Of a stretch of 64,000 bases of DNA, positions 21,229 to 32,438 are shown in pieces. Within the stretch, counting starts at the first letter, position 1; every line of letters begins with the position of its first letter. Position numbers and translations under genes: made by a program. Source of the stretch: Cepaea nemoralis (lineage: Eukaryota; Mollusca; Gastropoda; Stylommatophora; Helicidae); contig JACEFZ010003424.1 of assembly GCA_014155875.1 (NCBI GenBank), positions 17,656 through 81,655 on the forward strand, written 5' to 3'. The notes below the pieces were generated by a model. The model was not told where the DNA came from, did not search any database, and was given only the letters and a program-made list of their open reading frames with translations.

Positions 21229-22045
21229 TTCTTTTATTCGCACATGTGTCAATTAACACTAACAAACGGCAACGCTATATGATATACACAAACAAAAGAC
21301 ATACTCATTACATCATGTAAATACACACAGCTTTGTATGAAAGACATGTTTTGAAAATATCATGGGGGTGATTCCTCGTGGGGGAGTGAAGGGATCCCGA
21401 CATTGGAGAATTGGGTAAAATTACCGAATAAAAGATGGTGCTCCCGGGTTGAGGCCCTTCCATTGTGCTTCGGTTGGGTTGACGCCTGCGATCACCCCAA
21501 ATGTGAGTGTCTCGAGTGCGCAGGTTTCTCGCTATTCCCTTAAAAAAGAAAAATGAGATTTCTGTTGAGATTTTCAGAACATTTACTATTTTTATATATG
21601 TTTAGATTTAGCCAAATGTGTGCTCGATAATGTCGCACTATAATAATCGTGTTTATTCTGCTTTTGACAAACTTATCACCTTCATGTGCAATGCTAATAC
21701 GCATTCTTAGGCAGCCTTGGTTCGCCATCTCACGCCGTCGCCAGTCTATGACCGAGTCTGTGATTTTGTCTCGATTATGCTAAGCCATCCTGACATATAT
21801 CTCTTCGTTTCCACATCCTCTTTCCCCGTCAAGTTTCCTAGTGGTTACTAAGTTTTTCACGTTTATTTCTCATCGTTCCGTGATTTTTACACACAATTTG
21901 ACTGTTTGCGTTTAATTTTTCAATTCAGTTTAAGATTTTTCATATGTGTCTTGAAGAAACTTTCTCATTCGTTTTTATTTCAACATCCAATGGCATTCTT
22001 TGCATTTTCCTCAGAAATCTCATGTTCATTGCCATTAGATGTTCC
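21229..22045 (-). repeat. R modules c, b, a in reverse orientation
   Basis: Collinear in reverse with 44707-45750. On the minus strand, 21540-21728 reads MANQGCLRMRISIAHEGDKF, derived from LINE sequence. At 21770-21800 the SINE A target is empty (GATTATGCTAAGCCATCCTG). Confidence 0.75.
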
Positions 22046-22282
22046 CTAGCTCGACTGCGGTAAAGCTGTAGAAATGTAAACAATATAAAATAACACGAAG
22101 TAGTGCAGATTTACAGAACACAATGACGGAAAACAAAGGACGTTGTGACGATTAGCCTTCATCAGCCAAGTACGACCAGGGAGGACAGATCCATTGTGAA
22201 ATTCCGTCTCGCTGCAGATTCGAACTCACGATCACCGAGCCGACAGGCGAGCATCTAGCCACCACACTAGCTCGGCTTCCGT
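22046..22282 (-). repeat. SINE family C
   Basis: Minus-strand head GGAAGCCGAGCTAGTGTGG, A-box-like TGGTGGCTAGATGCTCGC and B-box GAGTTCGAATC (about 22218-22228). The body runs to the ATAAAATAACACGAAGTAG landmark. The three-module order R-a, SINE C, R-d is the same at 18 kb and 56 kb. Confidence 0.75.
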
Positions 22283-22441
22283 GTTGAAAGCGTGGTTACA
22301 CTTGAAAAAGAACAGTTTTCTTGCGTATAGTGGAACATTCTAACGAAATATTTGTGTCCATGATTTGAGAGGACAAAAATGTTGGAAACTAAAGGGGGAA
22401 TAATCTAATACAGATGAATGGTCCTATTGTTCCAAGAGAAT
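22283..22441 (+). repeat. R module d, left part
   Basis: Matches 18930-19090. Ends in TCCAAGAGAAT, the target duplicated by the SINE A insertion. Confidence 0.75.
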
Positions 22442-22685
22442 GTAAACAAAAAAATGTATTTTGCATATCCTTTACAGGACATCGCTGTCAACATCAGCAT
22501 CTTTCAGCTGATTGTTGATTTCTTGGCAAGATTGCGCTCAGTAGTTTGCCATTGCTTTCTGAGCGACAGGCTCCATACTCTCATAAGTCACTGGCGCGAA
22601 TCCAACCGCTTCCAATTCTCGTGCGCTCACGTCAACCACGAGAGTATTCGGGGTTACTTAGAAAGCTGCTAACAGAGAGACCGGC
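22442..22685 (-). repeat. SINE family A copy with 11-bp target duplication
   Basis: Flanked by TCCAAGAGAAT (22431-22441 and 22686-22696); the empty site is at 19070 and 58510. On the minus strand the central core includes AAAGCAATGGCAAACTACTG and CTTGCCAAGAAATC, followed by the 3' end with GTTGACAGCGATGTCCTG. The tRNA-like head is at the right end. Confidence 0.85.
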
Positions 22686-23001
22686 TCCAAGAGAATAGCT
22701 CACACAATATGACTAGAAAATTTCCTTTGTAGGTTCTGATAATAAACTCTTAATGTTTAGAAGGAATGCCTACGATTTAGAATTATATGCAACTTTTGAA
22801 TGCAAACAGCATTTAATGTCTGCGAAGAATTAATATATGTAATGTAATAGTGTGTAGTCATTACACAAACAATTAGAGAATTTTGCAGCATTTGATGTCG
22901 GGGGGTCTTGTACTTTGTAAATGTAAAAGAAAACACGCAACGCACCTTGTAAAAACACAGTATGTACGAAATAAAACCACATTAAAAAGAAAGGCATGTG
23001 T

Positions 23002-23069
<68 letters not shown>

Positions 23070-23420
23070 CTAAGGGACATTACTAAGATATACCAAGGGA
23101 AATTACTTGCATTTTCATGCCTATAATATATAATATAAATAATTGTAGAATATATCTTAATCGTTAAGAAGTGTTTTGCGTTAATTAACAACAAAAAATT
23201 TTGTTTTAAAAAAATAGAAATTTTAAAGAATATTCAAAGATTTTATAAATGTGGTGGCTGTGTTTTTAATCTATGAGATTTTTCAAACGCATTTGTCTAC
23301 TTCATTTAAATATGTCATTCTGTGTTTAATTTGTTCAGTGCTATGTATGACATGAATACAATGTTTAAAAAATTTTCCGGTCTGTTTTACAGGCCACATA
23401 TAATGTTTAAGATATTAGTT
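22686..23420 (+). repeat. R modules d-e with (AT)n expansion
   Basis: Continues module d after the SINE. An (AT)n run (22997-23067) has grown inside module e where the others read AGACATGTAATTA. Ends with the stem-loop CCGGTCTGTTTTACAGGCC at about 23376-23394. Confidence 0.8.
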
Positions 23421-23800
23421 ACATATTTTCTACAGAACGTCACAGCCAACCTCAGTAGTTTAGGGCTGTTTGTCATATTGATTTAGTTGGCTGATTTGGG
23501 ATTTTGATTTTGAAGACTGAGGACAACCCCCTACTGGCAACGCTGATCGTATTCGAGTACGAACCTTGGACCTTCTCCACGACAGGTTGGGAGCACTAAA
23601 CTCAAGATTCCCTCACATTTGAGCTCGTCAGTAATGCATATCCCTGACTGGACCCGGGAACGAACTCCGGATCCTTGGCGGGTGTGCAACCACGTAACTC
23701 ACGCTAGACGCGACCAAATTATCATACTAGAACATCACAACATCACCCATTGTAGGCCTGCTGTAGGCTTGTTGTTTGTCATATCCTGGCAAGTTTATGT
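23421..23800 (-). repeat. SINE B joined to RTE 5' end
   Basis: Landmarks ACTGGCAACGCTGATCGTAT and the tRNA-like GACCCGGGAACGAACTCCGG (minus strand). It runs without a target repeat into the RTE 5' region, the same junction as at 62950-63345. Confidence 0.7.
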
Positions 23801-23989
23801 TGAGAGTTTACCATTATCTTCGCGAGACTTCATGACACAACACATTTTAATGGCAGTAAAAGACGGCATTGGCTGTCTTAGGACAGACTCGACCGGTGGG
23901 TACAGTCGTGAGACACAGGTGACACCACAACCGTCATTCATATACTGAAATCAAAGTCATAACTAAATCAAATAAATTTAAAATAGGTA
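23801..23989 (+). repeat. 5' region of RTE LINE (copy 1), upstream piece
   Basis: Matches 48760-48930 reversed and 63350-63545: GGCTGTCTTAGGACA, GTGAGACACAGGTGACACC. In the 48-kb copy this encodes NDVNGCLRTSSSGRDSHEPQ upstream of the endonuclease. It breaks off at AAAATAGG, where foreign sequence begins; the element resumes at 25488. Confidence 0.7.
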
Positions 23990-24200
23990 CGAACGAACTA
24001 ACGAACGAAAGAAAGAACTTTATTTTCAAAGGGTAACAAATTTGGCACGCAGGCCCGCCGTACAATCGGCCCTTCCAATCAGTCATCTTTCGTTCATCAA
24101 TAGTGCATGATACATTCACGTAGAAAAAAAACCAACATTGTCAAATGAATGCTGTAAACATAAACAATGCATATTACCATGTTATGAGACAGGCAGACAA
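23990..24200 (-). repeat. Possible LINE 3' UTR with CGTT-type tail
   Basis: On the minus strand, AAAATAAAGTTC (polyadenylation-like) is followed by a tail of TTCG/TTCT units ending at 23990. The rest of the segment is not recognised. It sits inside the RTE 5' end. Confidence 0.4.
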
Positions 24201-25487
24201 ACGTGCACGCGCACATTAATAAAAACACACATACCTGCATACATACTTACATTATTTGCACAAATTTGCAGTTTTGCACTCACTCTATAACATACAAATA
24301 CACACTCCCTCGCACTTACATATTCTCAATCACAATCACAAACTCAATGACAAATGTTTATTTATGCACCCACAGATATATACATACATATATACACACA
24401 CATCTCCCCCACACATCCCTATACGCACCCACCCACACACATCCCTCCCCACACACCCACCCATCCTCACATACCCAACCCACCCTCCAACGCCCACACA
24501 CCCCCAGCCACCCACAAATCCTCCACCCGCACACACGCCCTCTTTAACCGACACATCCCTCACCAACCCACCCATCCCCCACCCACCCAAAAATCCCACA
24601 TACACACACATTCCCAACATAAACCTCCCCACCCACACAAACATCCCCACCCATACACACATCTCCCACCCACATACCCATCCCCAAACCCACACACATC
24701 CACCTACCCACACATCCCCCACGCATCCTTCAACATACACATCCCCCACCCAACCAGCCACACCAAAACATCCCCCAACATCCCAGTCAAACACATATCC
24801 CTCACCCACACATCCTCCACACCCTACAAATACCCCCACCCACCACACATCCGACAACCAACCAAACGTCCCCCACCCACACACACATCCCTCACACACA
24901 CATCCATCCTGCACCCAAACACACATTCCAAATTCACACACATCCTCCACCCACCCACACATCCCCACGCACACACACATCCCCACACAAACCCCTCACA
25001 CATCCTCCCACACATACATCCCCCACCCACACACACCTCCCCACACACACATCCCCCATCTACACACATATTCTCCAACCACACACATCCCCGCTAACAC
25101 TCCCATCCTCTATCCCACATACACACCCCCACACACCCTACAAACACCTGCACACACTTACCCATCCACACATCCCTCTACCCACCAACACTCACACACC
25201 TCATCCATCTACTCAAACACATTCCCCACCCACAGACAATCCCCCACCCACCCAAATATCTCCCAGCCACATATTCCTCTCCCACCCACACATTCCCCCA
25301 CTCACCAACACATCTCCCCAACCACTCTTACACATCACTCACCCACTCACACACATCTCCCAACCCACCCACACATCCCCACACATACACACATCCCCCA
25401 CTCACACACCCCCCACCCATAAACACACCCCCACCCATACACACATCCCCCACCCACGCACCCATCCCTCAACCCCCACACACATCA
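24201..25487. repeat. C/A-only low-complexity tract
   Basis: About 1.1 kb (24390-25487) is made almost wholly of C, A and T in degenerate CACACATCCCCCACCCA-like units, with only a handful of G. The preceding part is CA-rich. Open frames of up to 388 codons on both strands reflect composition only. The complementary strand is rich in GGGTGGGTG runs. Confidence 0.85.
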
Positions 25488-26660
25488 TGGAATGTACATG
25501 GAATGTTAGAACGTTAAATGAGCTTGGAAAGTTGTACATTGTTATAAGCGAAACGGAAAGCATGAAATTGAATATCCTAGCCATAAGTGGGATGAGATGG
25601 AAGGAATCGGGCAAAATTATAATCGTCAAACACACAATAATTTATTCTAGAGGGGATACACACGAAAAAGGATTAAGACTAATATTTGATAAATAAACAG
25701 CCATGTCACTTAGTGATCACTGGTGTATTTCAGATATATTTATTATGGTTAAATTGAAAGGCGCCAACTAGATATAAATATTGTACAAGTATACGCCCCA
25801 ACAACAAGCAGACGTGATGAAAAAATACAGCATTTTTACGATGAAGTAGAAATGGCGATGTTTCAAATTAAATCACAAGATATAAATACAATACCAGGTG
25901 ATTTGAATGCAACAGTAGGAAAAGAAAAAAAAATGAGGATATAGTGTTGAATTATGGTTTCGTACCAAAAAAAATGAAAGAGGAGAGCAACTAATAGAAT
26001 GGGCAAATATCAATGATATGATAATTGGAAACACCTGGTTTAAACACCATAAAGGACTACTTTACACATGGAAAAGCCCTGATAAGAAAATACTAAACCA
26101 AATTGATCACATACTTATTAATAAAAGTTTGTGAAATGCGTTAATTAATGTAAAGACAATGCCGGGTGCTGACTATAACAGTGATCATATACCACTATGT
26201 GGGATAATAAAAGTAAAACTGAAGTGAGGACAAACAGTGGTTAACAACATGAGACATGAGATAAAGAGGTTTTGAAGGTAGATAAAGAAATTCAAGAACA
26301 ATACAGAGTGACTGTGAAAAATAGATTAAATGCAATAGCTAAAATATAAAACATAAACAAACGATTGGAAATGTTAAGGGACTCCATTCATCAAACGAGC
26401 AAAGAAATATTACCGTAGAGAAGCCAACAAGCTAAGAAGACATTGATGACTGAAGAAATCTTGAAGTTGGTGGCCAAAAGACACCAGAGTAAAATTCACA
26501 AACAAGAATATGATAAGATATGTAAAGAAATAAGAGATAATTGTGTGAAGGCAAAAGAATGATTAACGAGCAGTGCAAGAAAATTGAATTAAATTCTATT
26601 AAAGATACAAACAATATACACAGACAAATCAGTGAGCTCACATGAAGAAAAATAAGAATA
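25488..26660 (+). pseudogene. RTE endonuclease domain, heavily decayed
   Basis: Readable pieces: TWNVRTLNELGKL, ISGMRWKESGKIII (AISEHRW-type motif), HTIIYSRGDTHEKG, then in other frames VYAPT, GDLNATVGK and NQIDHILINK. Many stops and frame changes separate them. The intact order is best seen in the 30796 ORF. Confidence 0.75.
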
Positions 26661-27522
26661 AATACGGGGTGTTTAAAATCAAAAACAGAAAAGATATTGG
26701 AGGAAGATGCTATAAAGAAGAGGTGGAATGAGTATATACGAGAATTATATAATGGAGAAATGGAAGAATTAACAGAAGAAAGTAACTTAGAAGGCACACC
26801 TATTCTAAAAGAAGAAGTCGCTGACGCTATCAAACATATGAAGAAAGGAAAAACAGCTGGGCCAGATGAAATCACAATAGAAGAATTAGAAGTATTGGGA
26901 GAATTTGGAGTAGATTTATTAACCAAAATGTTGAATGATATTTACAGCAGTGGATATCTACGGAGCGATATGCTGAAATCTGTATTTATAGCTATACCAA
27001 AAAGACAAGTACCAATTGAATGCGAAGATTTTCGTACGATTAACCTCATAAACCATGTCACTAAGCTTCAACTCAGAATTATAATGAGAAGAACAAGAAA
27101 GAAAATAAACATGGAAATTGTTGAAGAGCAGTATGGATTTGTGGAAGGAAAGAATACAAACAATGCAATATATACATTATGGACACTAATAGAAAGATCA
27201 ATAGAGACACAGAAAGACATATATTTGTGCTTCATAGATTATACTAAGGCATTTGATAAAGTAAAACATGATGAACTGATTAAAATATTGGAAGATATCA
27301 ACATTGATGGGAAAGATTTAAGAATAATAAAGAATATTTACTGGAACCAAGTAGAAGCAATTTAAACGGCAAATAAAGAGGGTAGTTACAAACAGAAAAA
27401 GCTAGGAGTACGACAAGGGTGTGTCTTGTCACCGGATCTCTTCTCCCTCTATAGCGAGGTAATAATGTGAGATTTCAAAGAGACGCCAGGAATACTAAGC
27501 GGGGGTTATAATATAAATAATA
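26661..27522 (+). pseudogene. RTE reverse transcriptase, N-terminal part
   Basis: Open from 26697 to 27365: KKGKTAGPDEITIEELEVL, SVFIAIPKRQVPIECEDFRT, EEQYGFVEGKNTNNAIY and motif A YLCFIDYTKAFDKVKHDEL. A stop after NQVEAI precedes LGVRQGCVLSPDLFSLY in the same frame, then another stop. The frame is cut at 27522 by the Tigger element immediately before the YADD box, which lies at 28434 onward. Confidence 0.85.
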
Positions 27523-27638
27523 CAGTGGTACCTCGGGTTACGAACGCCTCAGGTCACGAACAATTCAGGTTACGAACAACAACTTCGAAAATTGTTATGT
27601 CTCGAGTAACGAACAGTGCCTCGGGTTACGAACGAAGG

Positions 27639-27639
<1 letters not shown>

Positions 27640-27736
<97 letters not shown>

Positions 27737-27737
27737 A
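27640..27737. repeat. (GA)n microsatellite in the Tigger element
   Basis: About 48 GA units with two AA interruptions near the right end. Confidence 0.95.
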
Positions 27738-27789
27738 ACAAGGTGTAACGTTGGAGACAAACGATCGCGTACAGTACAAACAGTACTAC

Positions 27790-28135
27790 AGATGACCTTG
27801 TGGATCTTCAGAATGAACAGCTAAAGACATTAAAGGAGGAGACAGTCGTCCGATGATGAGGAGTCAGAGACCGTTTCAACTGCCAGGATTAAAGAAATTT
27901 GCAGCAAGTGGGCAGACATCGAAGACGTCGTTGTGAACCATAATCCAAACAAACTTGTTGCTAACAGGGCAGTAAATCCGATGAATGATAACACGATGGT
28001 CCACTTCAGAAAGATTCTCCAGCAAAGGAAGAGACATATTTCCCTTGATAGTTTCTAGGTGCAGAAAGATTCCCAGTCGGCTGCCAAGAATCAGCGACAA
28101 GCTAAACCTGAAACTAATGATTCAGAATAACAAAG
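27790..28135 (+). pseudogene. C-terminal remnant of Tigger transposase
   Basis: Readable as DDLVDLQNEQLKTLKEET, a frame change, then SDDEESETVSTARIKEICSK, KWADIEDVVVNHNPNK, RAVNPMNDNTMVHFRKIL and QQRKRHISLDSF. The final HFRxILxxRxxxxSLDxF pattern is the usual end of Tigger/TIGD1-like transposases. A TAG follows SLDSF. The catalytic domain and DNA-binding part have been lost. Confidence 0.75.
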
Positions 28136-28433
28136 AAAGTGACAAATTTCCCATGATCGTTTTCTTGGTAATAAAGATAGACTAAATCTTTCTTTTTTAT
28201 TATACATTTAATTCATTTGGTTGTTTTATTTCTCTTTATTTAATACGTGAAGTACACGTATTCTTTGCGTTTTGTCAGGTAAACGACCGGATGTTAATAA
28301 AAAAAGAACGATTCTTTCATCTTGAAACGGATTGTCTTTATTTAATTGATTTCAATGTTTCGGGTTACGAACGTTTCGGGTTACGAACCGAGTTCTGGAA
28401 CGAATTAAGTTCGTAACCCGAGGTACCACTGTA

Positions 28434-28576
28434 TACGCTATGCAGATGGCACAGCATTGGTGGCGGATAATGCAACAGACCTACAACAATTGTTGAACAT
28501 TGTAGTAACAGAGAGTGCAAAGAAAGGACTCTCCTTGAATATCAAGAAAACAGTAACAATGGTGATATCAAAGAAA
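28434..28576 (+). pseudogene. RTE RT palm fragment
   Basis: Reads YAMQMAQHWWRIMQQT in one frame; the frame of the intact copy gives RYADGTALVADNATDLQQLL, in which YADG replaces the catalytic YADD. It ends in ATCAAAGAAA, the SINE A target. Confidence 0.8.
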
Positions 28577-28827
28577 TTTTTTTTTCGTGTTCGCATATCC
28601 TTTACAGGACATCGCTGTCAACATCAGAATCTTTCAGCTGATTGTTGATTTCTTGGCAAGATTACGCTCAGTAGTTTGCCATTGCTTTCTGAGCGACCGG
28701 CTCAAATACCACGTAAGTTACCGACGCGGAGAGAACCGCTACCGATTCTCGCGTAACGTCACGTTACTCACGAGAGTATACGGGATTACGGAGAAAGTCG
28801 TGTAAAACCTAGACCACGGAGACCGGC
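28577..28827 (-). repeat. SINE family A copy with 10-bp target duplication
   Basis: Flanked by ATCAAAGAAA (28567-28576 and 28828-28837). It is inserted in reverse with a T10 run at the left, the poly(A) tail. The head at the right end reads GCCGGTCTCCGTGGTCTAGG on the minus strand. Core and 3' end match 22442-22685 closely. Confidence 0.88.
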
Positions 28828-29454
28828 ATCAAAGAAAATGGTGACACCAAAATGTGACACACGAGTAGAAATAGAAGGGAAAATTCTTAACCAAGCGGAT
28901 AATGTTAAATACCTAGGGGCATTTATAACATCAGATGGAAGATGTACAACAGAGATTAAGATCAAAATAGGGAAGGCAAAGGCTGCATTTCAGAAAATGA
29001 AGAGTATCTTATGTAATAAGTCACTATCAACGAATGAAAGAAAGAGAGTACTGAAATGCTATATAGAACCAGTTTTGCTGTATGGCAGTGAATCTTGGAA
29101 TGTAAATGAACAAATTAGGAAGAACTTAGAAGCAACAGAGATGTAGTTTTTGAGACGAATGTTGCCAGAATAACTAACAACGATTGCCTAAAAGAGGCTA
29201 ATGAAACTAGAAGACTATATACAATAATAAGACAGAGACAAACAGCTTTCTTTGGTCATGTGATGAGAAGAGAGACATTGGGGAACATCGTGACAACTGG
29301 AAAGATCGAGGGGAAGAGGAGCAGGGGCAGACCAAGAGAAATGATGCTGGATGGATTGAGCGGTGGCGTGGAGGAATATCATCAGCAGATTTGCTCCAGT
29401 ACACACATCTGTGGAGAGCCATGAACGCCTACGCCAGCTGGCAGGACACTTGAT
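28828..29454 (+). pseudogene. RTE C-terminal region
   Basis: After the SINE: ILNQADNVKYLGAFITSDGR, KAAFQKMKSILCNKSLS, VLLYGSESWNVNEQIRKNLE, a TAG in place of the Trp of EMWFLRRM, then other frames to LWRAMNAYASWQDT. The tail is GAT repeats. At least three disabling changes are visible relative to the 46-kb copy. Confidence 0.8.
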
Positions 29455-29900
29455 GATGATGATAAAAGGAAAACACGCAACACACCTTGTAAAAAGAGTC
29501 TTGTACGAAATAAACCCACAGAAAGGAAGAAAGATATGGAATTAAAATATTGCAAAGGGACATTACAACATAAATTATTTCAAGGGACATTATTAACAGT
29601 AACCTGACATTATTGTGTAATTAAATAATTACAGTATTTGTCTAATCTTTCATAAAATATTCAAAGAACTAATTGCAGCTATCATCCACTTAACGAACAA
29701 GGCAACAACTTTAAGACATCTTTAAAAAATTTTATAAAAATGATAGCTTTAGATTAGTTGCGTAAGAATTTTCTAACTAATGTGTCTATTTCTCTTCAAT
29801 ATTACATTTACTGTTTTATCCTTTCAGTAATATACTCTTGGAACAGTATCTTCGAAAGAAATTTTTTTCCGGCCTATTGTACGGGCCAAATAAAATAATA
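29455..29900 (+). repeat. R module e
   Basis: GGAAAACACGCAACACACCT to the terminal stem-loop CCGGCCTATTGTACGGGCC (about 29869-29887). Starts exactly where the RTE tail ends. Confidence 0.75.
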
Positions 29901-29904
29901 GTTA

Positions 29905-30100
29905 GTTGCAGTCAACGATATCTTGGTACGTTTACTTTCAGTAGTTTGCCATTGCTTTCTGAACGACCGGCACACCTTCCAATTCGTAAAGAAAAAAAAA
30001 CGCTAGGACGATCCGCTGCCAAATCGACCACAACTGCTGTTTTGAACGTGGGTACGTGGGATTATGAACTGCGTCCTTAGCCACGGAGCAGAAACAGGCC
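29905..30100 (-). repeat. Diverged SINE A
   Basis: Keeps CAGTAGTTTGCCATTGCTTT, the reverse of the SINE core, and a head reading CCGTGGCTAAGGACGCAGTT on the minus strand (A-box-like). A small A9 insertion lies near 29991. The tail is not clear. Confidence 0.65.
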
Positions 30101-30261
30101 AGATACTTCTTACGAAAACCTCAATACACACATATTTTCCACACATTTTGTTAAACACAAAATTTCACAGATTAAGCAAAATGCCACTCACATCAAGTTC
30201 ACACTCACACTTCATACTATGCATGTTCAAACACATACATTCACAGATGGATTAGTATAGT
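30101..30261. other. Short unassigned spacer
   Basis: CA-rich, AT-rich sequence between the SINE and the RTE 5' UTR; nothing recognised. Confidence 0.4.
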
Positions 30262-32438
30262 ATAGATTTGTATCATGTACCAAGCTGCGGTTAGCGGGGT
30301 AGGGGTATCCCCTATCAAAGGAGATGTAAGACGCCTCCTTTCCTCCGTTAGTCTACGGGACACCCTTGGGCAAGGTGGAGTACCCGTTTAGCCCCCCGAT
30401 GAGGGTTACGTGAAGCCATGGAAGCAGGTGGTGGATGGAGTGTGAGAGCAGCTGACAGATTGTTGTTGGTTATGGTCTTGCACTCTGCGGCGATAGGCAG
30501 ATGATCTCATCAGTAGAGACAATGGCTATGACCACCGACTAGTATAGTCACTGCCCAGAAGGAAAGCAACGGCAAACTACCTTCTGCAAAACTTGCCAAG
30601 AAACCATAACAACCATGAAAGAAAACATAATAAGAAAGAATAAGAAAGAGATCTGGTGGCGAGACCCCCAGGCCAGGCAGATCAGATAACACTGGGGAAG
30701 AGTGTGACGCAGGGACCAGTACTAGTAATCGTGATGATGGAGTTAATCCTGACTGTGTTACCAAGGAAATCCCCTGTGTCAGACTAAGAAACAAAGTGAG
30801 AATGGCAACGTGGAATGTGAGAAGTTTGTATGAGGGAAAGCTTAAAGTAGTGTGTGATGAGATTGAGAGGTTAAACATTCAAATTTTAGGAATTAGTGAA
30901 CATCGCTGGAGCGGCAAGGGACATTTTACAACTGAAAATGGAAGTATTTTCATTTATTCTGGTAGAGATGTCGGAGGCCAGAGTGGAGTGGCATTTTGTT
31001 TAGATAAGACAACTGCAAAAGCTTTAATGGGATATAATCCAGTTAGTGATAGAATCCTCACTATTAGACTTAAAGGCCGTCCAAAAAACACAACTCTCAT
31101 ACAGATATATGCACCTACTTCAACAGCAGAGGAGGACGAAATTGAAGATTTTTACAACACACTACAAAACACATTAAATAAGATTGGTCATAATGATATA
31201 ACAATAATAATGGGAGATTTTAATGCAAAAGTAGGTGCAGGAAGAGCTGAAAATGAGAGACACGTTTTAGGAAAATTTGGATTAGGAAATAGAAATGATG
31301 CAGGTGACAAATTAATTGAATTTTGCACAGAAAATGAGTTAACGATAGCCAACACACTTTTTAAACAACATCCAAGAAGACTCTTCACATGGAAGTCTCC
31401 AGACAGTTTTACCAAAAATCAGATAGATTATATTTTAATACAAAGAAGATGGAGATCAAGCATAACATCTGCAAAAACCCTACGAAGTGCGGACTGGGAT
31501 ACAGATCATCAGTTATTAGAAGCAGATCTGAAATTAAAACTCAAAAAACTTACCCGAGGACCAAGGCCACTTCGTTTTGATCTCACAAAAATACCAGACG
31601 CATACAACATAGAAGTTTGGAATCGCTTTGGGGTCTTGATGTCTGTACAAGAAGAAATGACACCTGATGAACTGGCAGTACAAGCTAGAGATATCTTGAT
31701 AACTGCAGCCAAAGATTTCATTCCGACCAAGAAAAAGCAACTTAAGCCATGGATTACATCAGACACGTTAGAATTAATAAAACAACGAAGGGAGCTGAAA
31801 CAGAAAGGAGATGAATCCGATAGCAGGATGAAGTATAAATCTTTAACTCGAGAAATAAGAAAGAACACAAGAAAGGACAAAAATCAATATATACAAGATT
31901 GCTGTACCAGAATAGAGCAATATCATAAGGCTGGAAGAGATTATGAAATGTTCAAAGAAATGAAGTTATTGACAAGAAATGTTCAACCTAAATTGAATGT
32001 TATCTGTGACAAGATGGGAAATACCTTAACAGAATCTAGACAAATTCTAGACAGATGGCAGGAGTACTGCAGTGGAATGTATGATATGAGTGACAGTGAG
32101 GATATGAATGAGATACTTGAGCCAGTAACAGCAGAGACAGAACCTGAACCCTCATTAGATGAAATTGCTTGGGCTATAAGGAACCTGAAGAATGGTAAAT
32201 CACCTGGATGTGATGAGATACCAGCTGAAATAATTAAAGCAGGAGGAGAAGAAAGCATACACATATATCATGCATTATGTACAAAGATTTGGAAATATGG
32301 TATATGGCCAAAAGATTGGAAGAAAACTATCTTCATTCCAATACCAAAAAAGGGCAACCTGAAATTATGCACAAACTATAGAACTGTTGCCCTGATCAGT
32401 CATGCAAGTAAAATTCTACTAAAAGTCATAATGCTATG
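30262..32438 (+). mobile_element. RTE LINE family 2: 5' UTR, endonuclease and start of RT
   Basis: The 5' UTR (30262-30795) includes AGCAACGGCAAACTACC and ACTTGCCAAGAAACC at 30563-30605, the same core found in SINE A. The ORF begins at 30796 and is cut in the RT fingers at 32438, where hAT transposon sequence starts. The 3' half of the element is absent. Confidence 0.8.

Larger units (their letters stand above)
27523..28431 (+). mobile_element. Tigger-type (pogo/Tc1) deletion derivative
   Basis: The ends are perfect 23-bp inverted repeats starting CAGTGGTACCTCGGGTTACG, flanked by TA (27521-27522 and 28432-28433). The other copy of the host RTE (about 46660) shows the undisturbed target. The 909-bp element contains a large (GA)n tract and, from about 27850, the C-terminal codons of a Tigger-type transposase (next entry). 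It lacks the DDE domain, so it would move only with a transposase supplied elsewhere. Confidence 0.9.
25488..29454 (+). mobile_element. RTE LINE copy 1, decayed and interrupted
   Basis: Endonuclease codons begin at 25490, RT lies at 26697-27520 and 28434-29150, and the C-terminus ends at about 29452 followed by a GATGATGATGAT tail. It is the same family as 45886-49205. It is interrupted by a Tigger-type element (27523-28431) and SINE A (28577-28827), both with target repeats. Confidence 0.85.

Noticed and set aside
24203..25487. 388- and 247-codon proline/threonine/histidine-rich ORFs
   Set aside because: They follow from a tract almost free of G, where stop codons on that strand are rare. 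All three frames and both strands are open in places, and there is no domain or start context.
24390..25487. Interstitial telomere
   Set aside because: Units are degenerate C/A-rich and do not contain regular TTAGGG/CCCTAA repeats.
30510..30878. 122-codon minus-strand ORF over the RTE 5' end
   Set aside because: Antisense shadow of the RTE leader and endonuclease start.
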